A DNA stretch of 64,000 nucleotides, taken from the NCBI GenBank assembly GCA_001942415.1, contig MKJX01000228.1:1-64000 (forward strand), written 5' to 3'. The stretch is from Pseudonocardia sp. CNS-139 (GTDB taxonomy: Bacteria; Actinomycetota; Actinomycetes; Mycobacteriales; Pseudonocardiaceae). Under the pieces are notes generated by a model. That model was given only the letters and a program-made list of their open reading frames with translations, had not been told where the DNA came from and searched no databases. The first letter of the stretch is position 1, and every line of letters begins with the position of its first letter. The translations under genes and the position numbers were made by a program. Below, piece by piece: positions 56,435 through 64,000 of the stretch.

Positions 56435-57334
56435 GTGCCTGACGGGCTGGTGATCGTCATCGTCGCCGGGCTCGTGGCGACGGCGTGCGGGTTGCTGGGG
56501 CCCTTCCTCGTGCTGCGCCGGATCGCCCTGCTCTCCGACGCCGTCAGCCACGCGGTGCTGCCCGGGATCGTCGCGGTCTGGCTGGTGGCGCAGACCCGCG
56601 CCCCGCTGCCGGTGATCATCGGCGCCGCGGCGTTCGCGGTGGTCTGCGTGCTCGCGATCGACGCGCTGCGCGCCACCGGCCTGGTCGCCTCCGACGCCGC
56701 GATCGCGCTGGTCTTCCCCGCTCTCTTCGCGCTCGGCGTCCTGGGCATCACCCGGTTCGCCTCGGGCATCCACCTCGACCTCGACGCGACGATCTACGGC
56801 GAGATCGCGTTCGTCCCGTTCGACACGGTGCAGGTCGGCGGGTTCGAGATGGCGCGGTCCGGGCTGGTGCTCGCCGGGGTGGTGGCGCTCAACCTGGTGC
56901 TCGTCACGCTGCTGTGGAAGGAGCTCAAGGCCACGACGTTCGACCCGGACTTCAGCGCGACCGTCCGCCTGCGCCCCCGCCTGCTGTCGCGTCTCCTGCT
57001 GGTCGCCGTCGCGATCACGGCCGTGGCCTCGTTCGACGCGGTCGGCGCGATCCTCGTCGTGACGCTGCTGATCGTGCCGGCGGCCACCGCGTACCTGCTG
57101 ACCGACCGGCTCGCCGTGATGGTCGGGCTGGCGGTCGGCGTCGGGTGGGTCGGCGCGGCGGGCGGGTACGCGCTGGCGCTGCCGCTGGACAGCTCCATCG
57201 CGGGCGCGATGGGCCTGGTCTGCACGGCGTGCTTCGTGGTGGCGCTGCTGGCCTCGCCGAAGCGCGGTGTGCTCGCCCGGTGGCTGCGCAGGGCTCGCCG
57301 CGCCCCCGTCGCCCCGCCTGCGGTCAGCCCGTGA
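56435..57334 (+). CDS. Metal ABC transporter permease 2
   Basis: 299 aa, ABC-3 family with eight or nine helices: LLGPFLVLRRIALLSDAVSHAVLPGIVAVWL, LDLDATIYGEIAFVPFD, FDAVGAILVVTLLIVPAATAYLL. C-terminus basic. Start GTG 56435, 123 nt after permease 1 across the repeat cluster. The stop overlaps the 3' end of the converging siderophore-binding gene by 11 nt. Confidence 0.9.
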   Translation: MPDGLVIVIVAGLVATACGLLGPFLVLRRIALLSDAVSHAVLPGIVAVWLVAQTRAPLPVIIGAAAFAVVCVLAIDALRATGLVASDAAIALVFPALFALGVLGITRFASGIHLDLDATIYGEIAFVPFDTVQVGGFEMARSGLVLAGVVALNLVLVTLLWKELKATTFDPDFSATVRLRPRLLSRLLLVAVAITAVASFDAVGAILVVTLLIVPAATAYLLTDRLAVMVGLAVGVGWVGAAGGYALALPLDSSIAGAMGLVCTACFVVALLASPKRGVLARWLRRARRAPVAPPAVSP

Positions 57335-58313
57335 CGCGGGCCAGCTCCGGCTCGATCGCGTCGAGCGCGTACGGGATGCTGAGCACGGTGTTCCAGCCGA
57401 ACGCCGCCTCGACGTCGCCCTCCAGGAAGATCGAGCGCGCCTCCCGGCTGACGGCGAGCTGCTGCACGAGCTGGTTCTGCTCGACCGTCGCGCGGCCGCC
57501 GGGCGTGAACGACAGCTGGTCCCAGATCAGCACGTCGCGGTCGAGCATGCTGGTCTGCTCGAAGCTCAGCGTCGCGTAGAACTGCTCGCCCGCGAGCGCG
57601 TCGATCTCGGCCGGCACGGTGAGACCGAGCTCGGTGAAGAAGCGCGAGCGCGGGTCCTCGGACGCGAACACGCCGATGTTCTCCGGACCGAACGCCGCCA
57701 CGACCACCGAGCGCCCCGCGAGCTGCGGGTTGGCGGACCGGATGGCGGCGAACCGCGCCTCCAGGTCGGTGACGAGCCGTTCGGCCTCGGCGCCGCGGCC
57801 GAGCGCCTGGCCGATCAGCCGGGTGGTCTCCTGCCACGGCGAGCCGTAGTCGACGTGGTCGCCGGACTGGGTCACGGTCGGCGCGATGCGGGAGAGCTGC
57901 TGGTACTCCCCCTCCGTGATCCCGGAGTAGACGCCGAGGATCAGGTCGGGGTCGAGCGCCGCGACGCGTTCCAGGTCGACCGTGTCCATGACGAGGATCT
58001 CCGGGTCGGAGCCGGCCGCCGCGTCCTCGGCCCACGGGTGGATCACGTCGTCCTGCGGCCCGTACCACCAGCGCACGCCCACCGGCTGCACGCCGAGCGC
58101 GTAGACGAAGTCGTGCTCCTGGTAGCCGATCGTGACGACCCGCTGCGGCGGTGCCGGGATCGTGGTCGTGCCGTACTTGTGCTCGACCGTCGCGGGGAAG
58201 GCTCCGCTCGTCCCCGGCTCGGCGGGCGCCGGCGCCTCCGCCGTACCACCGCAGCCCGCGAGCAGTACCGCGACCGCCGCGCCGAGCGCGGCCAGGATCC
58301 GGCTGTGCCTCAT
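57324..58313 (-). CDS. Iron-siderophore ABC transporter binding lipoprotein
   Basis: 329 aa. Signal peptide with lipobox LLAGCGG at about residues 17-23. FepB/FhuD-like class III fold: TTTIPAPPQRVVTIGYQEHDFVYALGV, DPDLILGVYSGITEGEY, LSRIAPTV, VVVAAFGPENIGVFASED, DRDVLIWDQLSF. Ligand unknown (hydroxamate or catecholate). GGAGGTGGGTGG precedes ATG 58313. An IdeR-like box lies just upstream. No permease genes adjacent. Confidence 0.88.
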   Translation of the reverse strand: MRHSRILAALGAAVAVLLAGCGGTAEAPAPAEPGTSGAFPATVEHKYGTTTIPAPPQRVVTIGYQEHDFVYALGVQPVGVRWWYGPQDDVIHPWAEDAAAGSDPEILVMDTVDLERVAALDPDLILGVYSGITEGEYQQLSRIAPTVTQSGDHVDYGSPWQETTRLIGQALGRGAEAERLVTDLEARFAAIRSANPQLAGRSVVVAAFGPENIGVFASEDPRSRFFTELGLTVPAEIDALAGEQFYATLSFEQTSMLDRDVLIWDQLSFTPGGRATVEQNQLVQQLAVSREARSIFLEGDVEAAFGWNTVLSIPYALDAIEPELARVTG

Positions 58314-58333
58314 CCACCCACCTCCGTCGAGAG

Positions 58334-58351
58334 AAGGGCAGCCTAACCTCA
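58334..58351. promoter_or_regulatory. Putative IdeR/DtxR iron box
   Basis: On the minus strand TGAGGTTAGGCTGCCCTT aligns with the IdeR/DtxR consensus TTAGGTTAGSCTAACCTAA, the left half being near-perfect. It lies about 20 nt upstream of the siderophore-binding gene start. Confidence 0.55.
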
Positions 58352-58376
58352 TCATTCACCCGTCCAGCGACGTACG

Positions 58377-58963
58377 GTGCGAATCGTGATCTGGCCCGAC
58401 GCCGCGTTCCCCGCCGATCCGTACCCCGGCGCCGTGCCCCCTTCCTCCTACGTGCACGCCGACGGGATGGCGCACGCGCTGGACGGCGGCGGCCCGCCCG
58501 GTCGGCACGTCGGCGGCGTCCCGCTCGACGCCTGGCTCGCCGAGCGCGGCGCCGCACCGGCGGCCGGGCGCGTCCCGGTGCTCGCGTACGGCTCCAACCG
58601 CTGCCCGAGCAAGATCACCTGGCTGCGCACGGCGCTGGGGCTCGGCGCCGACCCGGTGGTCGTGCTGCTCGCCCGGACCACCGGCGTGGCCGCGGTCTGG
58701 GCCGCCGGCCTGCGGAAACGCGACGGCCAGCGGCCCGCGGTGCTCGCCGCCGCACCCGGCGCGACGGAGCAGCACGCGGTCTGGCTCGCCACCCCCGAGC
58801 AGGTCACCGTGCTGGACCGCTGCGAGGGCCGCGGCGAGCGGTTCCGGCTCGCCCGGCTGCGCACGGGCACCGTCACCACCGACGACGGGATGCGCGTCGA
58901 CCGGCCGTGGGTCCCATTGAGCGCCGACCGCACACAGCTCCGGGCTCCGCACACATGTTCTGA
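58377..58963 (+). CDS. Gamma-glutamylcyclotransferase-like (GGCT fold) protein
   Basis: About 190 aa. The loop VPVLAYGSNRCPSKITWL is the YGSN substrate loop of the AIG2/GGCT family; later ARTTGVAAVWAAGLRKRDGQRPAVLAA and EQHAVWLATPEQVTVLDRCEGRG fit the barrel. The 3' end is unsure: in the main frame translation runs on through the hairpin at 58945 without a stop, and a one-base shift near 58915 gives the stop at 58963. GTG 58377. Confidence 0.65.
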
Positions 58964-58976
58964 CATGTGTGCGGAG
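58945..58976. terminator. Long palindrome between converging genes
   Basis: CTCCGCACACATGT and ACATGTGTGCGGAG form a 14-bp perfect stem with a TCTG loop. Imperfect pairing continues outward (GCTCCGGG / CCCGGAGC and CACACA / TGTGTG), giving a roughly 30-bp hairpin. It is probably a bidirectional terminator, possibly a repeat unit of the type seen elsewhere in the window, though I found only one copy. Confidence 0.7.
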
Positions 58977-59015
58977 GCCCGGAGCCTTGTGTGGTGGGCC
59001 GGCGCGGCTCGTGGG

Positions 59016-60129
59016 TCAGGCGCCGGCCGCCACCGCGGGGGCGGCGTGCGCCTGGCGGCCGATGCGGTACAGCCGTGCGGCGTTGTCGCCGAGGACCGCC
59101 CGCTTGGCGGACGTGTCGAAGCGCGGGTAGCGGTGGCGGAGGTGGTCGGGGAAGCGGTAGGTCGCGAGCTCCCGCACCAGCCGCCCGGGCCGGACCAGCG
59201 GGAACCCGCTGCCGAAGAGCAGCCGGTCGGCGCCGAACGCCCGCAGCAGCGCGCCGAACGCGTGCGCGAAGTCCTCGGAGCCGATCCACGGCATGATCTC
59301 GGTGAGCAGCACGTGGACGTTCGGCAGCGCCGCGAGCCGGCACAGCCGCGTCTCCTGCAGGCAGCCCGCGCCCAGCACGAACCGGACGTGCGGGAGCGCG
59401 CCGGCCAGCGCACGGAACTGGGCCGGGTCGAAACCGGCCGGTGCGACGCGCTCGGCAGCGCGGTTGCGCACGGGCAGCGCCGAACCGGCCTGCACGGGCT
59501 CGGCCCAGCGCGGCACCCGGGGCGGGCGGTCCCGCGCCGCCCCGGGCGGGGGCTCTGGGCCGTCGAACTCGCGCCTCCACGGCGCCGGGAGGGTCGACGG
59601 CCCGACCCCTATGTGGACGCGTCCGCACCGGCCGCGGCGCATCGGGCGAGGGTGCGCCGCAGCCACGGGTCGTCCAGCCGCTGCCAGCCGCGCGGGCGGT
59701 GGCGCTCGCAGAGGGTGAGGCCGCGCAGGTCGAACCGGCGCACGCGCGGCCCGAGACCGCGCGCGCCCGGCTGACCGCCGCCGGGGTCCAGCTCGCCGCT
59801 GAGGACGAACCGTCCCGGCATCCAGCCGGCCATCTCCGCGTGCCACTCCAGCGGGCTGAAGCCGAGCACGAACAGGTCGCCGAGCACCACCGGCTGCAGG
59901 ACGGCGCGGTCCACGAACCCGCCGTCGAACACGTCGCGCAGCAGCGTGCGCTCGGTGACCCGTTCCACCTCGTGCCGGGGTACGCCGTTCCCGTCCAGCT
60001 CCCGCTGCCTGCGCAGCAGGTCCGTGGCGTACGCCTCCCCCGCCGGGATCGCCTGGTTGTGCGGGCTCGCGTCCACACGTGCACCTGGGCGTCCACGACG
60101 AGGATGCGCTGCCCCCCGACGGTGTACAC
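59016..60129 (-). CDS. Amidohydrolase-2 family protein of the monooxygenase cluster
   Basis: About 371 aa with two bases restored (near 60076, a GGG read as GG giving VHVWDASPHNQAIP, and near 59612). Metal motif VVDAQVHVW (HxH equivalent). Then EAYATDLLRRQRELDGNGVPRHEVE, VLQPVVLGDLFVLGFSPLEW, AGCLQETRLCRLAALPNVHVLLTEIMPWIGSEDF and LLFGSGFPLVRPGRLVREL. Relatives sit beside groEL in propane and THF monooxygenase clusters of Rhodococcus, Mycobacterium and Pseudonocardia (prmF-like); a role in maturation or in downstream metabolism has been suggested. GTG 60129, 20 nt after the chaperonin stop. Confidence 0.8.
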
Positions 60130-60149
60130 GAGCGTCCCCGGCGTCCCGC

Positions 60150-61951
<1,802 letters not shown>

Positions 61952-62323
61952 CTACGAGACCGGCTTCAGGTCGAAGTCGAGGTACTCCGCGGCGTCCTCG
62001 GGGTTGGCGAACATGATCGTCCGGTCGTCGAGGTGGACCATGCGGCCGTAGTGGGTGGACATCGCCTCCTCGAACTCGGCGGCGTTGAACCAGCCCTCCT
62101 CCTCGCCGGCCTCGTCGTCGACGTCGACGTACACCACCTCGAACTTGCCCTTGCCGTCGACGCGGATCATCGAGGGCAGGTGGGTGACGGCGACGTTGTC
62201 CAGACGGGACAGCACGTTCGCGATGAGCACCCCGACCTGGCTGTTCATCAGGGTGAACCCGCACATGTTCGACGCGGTGTTGTCCGACTTGAACGGACTC
62301 TCGGCAGTCTTGAAGGCAGTCAC
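61952..62323 (-). CDS. prmD: Monooxygenase coupling (effector) protein
   Basis: 123 aa. SDNTASNMCGFTLMNSQVGVLIANVL and VTHLPSMIRVDGKGKFEVVYVDVDDEAG, GWFNAAEFEEAMSTHYGRMVHLDDRTIMF are typical of MmoB/DmpM-type proteins of group 5 soluble di-iron monooxygenases. It binds the hydroxylase and gates electron transfer. GTG 62323 overlaps the hydroxylase beta stop by GTGA. ThmC of THF monooxygenase is equally possible as an orthologue. Confidence 0.9.
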   Translation of the reverse strand: MTAFKTAESPFKSDNTASNMCGFTLMNSQVGVLIANVLSRLDNVAVTHLPSMIRVDGKGKFEVVYVDVDDEAGEEEGWFNAAEFEEAMSTHYGRMVHLDDRTIMFANPEDAAEYLDFDLKPVS

Positions 62324-63522
62324 TGCTTCAGCTCCTCGGGGGTGTCGAGACCGAGATCCCGGCAGATCCCGGCGAAGCGGTTCTTGGCCTTGTCGAGGCT
62401 GTCCTCGAACCGCGGCGGCTTGTGGTCGGGCTGCGACCACAGGGGCTGCATGGTCCGCGCCGCCTCGAGCGCCTGCGGCACCCAGTGCGACAGCCAGCCC
62501 TGCAGGAGCCCCCGGTTGTGCCCGGCGAACTCCCGGTCCTGGACGAGCGGGCCGAAGCACGCGACCGTCCAGCGCAGGTCGCGCTGCGAGTAGTCGAACT
62601 CACCGGCGCCCACGACCGTCGGGGTCACGAAGTCCCCGTTCGGCGCGGCCGACTGCATCACGAGGTTGCTGCGGAACAGCTCGCCGAGCAGCGGCTCGAA
62701 CACCACGTTCGCGGCGAACACGGCCTCGCCCCAGTCGTCCTGGACCGCGGTGAGGGCCTCGGTGACCTTGCGGGCGCCCTGCCACTCGGCGTCGGAGTTC
62801 CACGCCTCGATGTGGGCGGACCCGTCGAAGCCCTCGATCTCCTCGCTGAGCGTCAGGTTGTAGAGCGCGAGGTCCTGCGCGAAGCGGATCTTGCGCGCGC
62901 TGTTGGCCGCCAGCGCCGTGTTGTGCATGTTCGTCGGCGCCGACCGCTCGTTGCCGGCGAACACGTACAGCCCGAGGATGTGCTCGATGTGCATCCACGC
63001 GCCGACGTTGCGCTCGACGAACTTCACCCAGTTCGGCGTCCAGAACTCGAACGCCTTGGCGTTGCGGGCGTTGTCGACGTTCTGGGTGAGCTGCCGGACG
63101 ACGTTCGCGTTGTACCGGTAGAGGGTCTGCTCCCACTCCTCGTTCGGGTCGCGGAACTCGTGCCAGCCGTGGGCCGGCCAGTTCTCGACCGGAAGGCCGC
63201 CGGTGCCGGGGCCGCGCTGCGGCTCGGCCTGGTCGACGCCCCAGGCCTTCAGCTTGGTCCAGTGCAGCGGGTAGCCACCCTCGCCGTTGGCGAAGCCGTA
63301 GATCCAGCCCTGCGTCAGGTAGTGGCGCGGGTCGGGCTGGACGTCGACGGTGACGTCCTCGTAGTGGGTCTGCTTGCGCTTCGCAGGCTTGAAGTAGTTG
63401 TACCGTCGGGCGCTCGCGCCGGAGTCCGGGAACTCGCGGGCCCCCGCCTCGGCGTCCGTGAAGACGGGCTTGGGAACGCTGCGTTCCGGGCGTGCGCTCG
63501 AAGTCTCCGTGGTGGTGGTCAC
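62320..63522 (-). CDS. prmC: Propane/THF-type monooxygenase hydroxylase beta subunit
   Basis: 400 aa, intact. YNYFKPAKRKQTHYEDVTVDVQPDPRHYLTQGW (N-terminal arm) and LYRYNANVVRQLTQNVDNARN, WVKFVERNVGAWMHIEHILGLYVFAGNERSAPTNMHN are characteristic of the beta subunit of group 5 enzymes. It has no iron ligands of its own and packs against the alpha subunit, which must lie beyond the right edge. Gene order (alpha)-reductase-beta-coupling matches prmABCD and thmADBC, so the substrate class (propane or cyclic ether) cannot be decided here. Confidence 0.92.
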   Translation of the reverse strand: MTTTTETSSARPERSVPKPVFTDAEAGAREFPDSGASARRYNYFKPAKRKQTHYEDVTVDVQPDPRHYLTQGWIYGFANGEGGYPLHWTKLKAWGVDQAEPQRGPGTGGLPVENWPAHGWHEFRDPNEEWEQTLYRYNANVVRQLTQNVDNARNAKAFEFWTPNWVKFVERNVGAWMHIEHILGLYVFAGNERSAPTNMHNTALAANSARKIRFAQDLALYNLTLSEEIEGFDGSAHIEAWNSDAEWQGARKVTEALTAVQDDWGEAVFAANVVFEPLLGELFRSNLVMQSAAPNGDFVTPTVVGAGEFDYSQRDLRWTVACFGPLVQDREFAGHNRGLLQGWLSHWVPQALEAARTMQPLWSQPDHKPPRFEDSLDKAKNRFAGICRDLGLDTPEELKQ

Positions 63523-63540
63523 TGGCCGTCTGCCTTCCGC

Positions 63541-64000
63541 TCAGCCTTCCGGTTCACCGGTGGTGGTGAACTTGTCGTAGAAGATCTGGTTCTCACTGAC
63601 TCCCAGCGCGGTCAGCGTCGCGATGGCCGCATCGACCATCGGTGGCGGACCGCAGACATAGGCATCGACTCCCTCCAGTCCGGACTCGCGCCGTTTCACG
63701 ACCTCTGTGATCAGTCCGGTCTCGCCCTCCCATCCGTCGCCGTCCGAGGTTCGGACAGAGCCGGGACGTAGGTGAGACCGGGCAATCTGCCGGCGAGCTC
63801 CGCGAGCTCGTCGGAGAAGCAGAGATCGCGGATCGTGCGGGCCCCGTAGTAGAAGGTGACCTTGCGTTCGACACCGCGCTCGGCCATCGAGCGCAGCAGC
63901 CCCAGCATCGGAGCCATCCCCGCGCCGCCGCCGACGAAAACCAGATCGCCCGTGCGGCTCTCCCGCAGGGTGAAGGTCCCGAACGGGGCTTCCACCGTGA
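63541..64000 (-). CDS. prmB: Monooxygenase reductase, C-terminal part (partial)
   Basis: C-terminal 150 residues of a ferredoxin-NADH reductase running off the right edge. FAD/NAD domain: DLVFVGGGAGMAPMLGLLRSM (NAD pyrophosphate loop), RKVTFYYGARTIRDLCF, then after one missing base near 63755 GLITEVVKRRESGLEGVDAYVCGPPPMVDAAIATL (CGPPPM motif) and ENQIFYDKFTTTGEPEG. The 2Fe-2S domain would be beyond the window. Stop 63541, 18 nt before the beta subunit start. Confidence 0.88.
   Translation of the reverse strand, partial: HGGSPVRDLHPAGEPHGRSGFRRRRRGDGSDAGAAALDGRARCRTQGHLLLRGPHDPRSLLLRRARGARRQIARSHLRPGSVRTSDGDGWEGETGLITEVVKRRESGLEGVDAYVCGPPPMVDAAIATLTALGVSENQIFYDKFTTTGEPEG

Noticed and set aside
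53394-57334. Zinc importer znuABC
   Set aside because: Third metal ligand is Glu rather than His, there are two permeases, and the operator resembles MntR/DtxR sites rather than Zur boxes; zinc cannot be fully excluded.

Overview
The window is high-GC, actinobacterial DNA. It has GTG starts, ATGA/GTGA gene overlaps, Scr1-type HTH/DUF397 pairs, a mycothiol-dependent formaldehyde dehydrogenase, actinobacterial DnaA boxes, and a propane/THF-type soluble di-iron monooxygenase cluster with its own GroEL. Together these suggest a Pseudonocardia-like member of the Pseudonocardiales; the genus is inference. I see no rRNA, tRNA, CRISPR array, prophage or insertion sequence.

Reading frames are broken about fifty times. 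Nearly every break is a single missing G or C, often inside a short G/C run, and at least two (35.3 kb) are an extra C in a run of five or six. Adding or removing that base restores family motifs and normal lengths, so I annotate these as single genes and regard the breaks as probable base-calling errors. Two losses are larger: an ECF sigma factor at 2.9-3.7 kb lacks its region 2, and the methyltransferase at the left edge lacks its SAM-binding N-terminus.

Layout. 0-6 kb: methyltransferase fragment, SARP-type regulator, Hsp20, ECF41-type sigma factor, spermidine-synthase-like protein, DUF218 protein, lipoprotein. 6-8 kb: Scr1-type HTH and DUF397 genes, divergent from a small Cys-rich protein, with a four-copy 12-bp direct repeat between them. 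8-14 kb: alpha-glucoside-type ABC importer, GH13 glucosidase and LacI repressor. 14-17 kb: small-conductance channel-like protein, a second XRE regulator beside a second Cys-rich protein. 17-26 kb: IclR regulator with two divergent operons (MatC-like dicarboxylate carrier, CaiB CoA-transferase and crotonase; class V aminotransferase and FAD/Fe-S 2-hydroxyacid dehydrogenase). 26-36 kb: asparaginase II-like protein, secreted HNH nuclease, NarL-type two-component system, tandem MHS transporters flanking a cupin, PRC-barrel and GNAT proteins, MocR regulator divergent from an alpha/beta hydrolase. 36-42 kb: two DnaA boxes, UPF0718/TIGR03943 pair, YtrA-regulated ABC exporter, PD-(D/E)XK-like protein, a second small ABC transporter. 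42-50 kb: FadJ and thiolase divergent from a MerR regulator and thioesterase, PEBP protein, DUF3224 and DUF2867 proteins with a divergent TetR. 50-53 kb: mscR and its MBL-fold partner, a Phd/VapC-type toxin-antitoxin pair, mtnA. 53-58 kb: four-gene Mn-type ABC importer with an MntR-like operator, and a siderophore-binding lipoprotein with an IdeR-like box. 58-64 kb: GGCT-fold protein, then (minus strand) monooxygenase reductase, hydroxylase beta subunit, coupling protein, dedicated chaperonin and amidohydrolase.

The most unusual structure is a 57-bp palindromic element. One copy lies in frame inside the FAD/Fe-S dehydrogenase gene and adds 19 codons; a second copy of identical length follows fadJ. 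A separate family of palindromic 'GCGACTCGCGCGCAC' repeats fills two other intergenic gaps.
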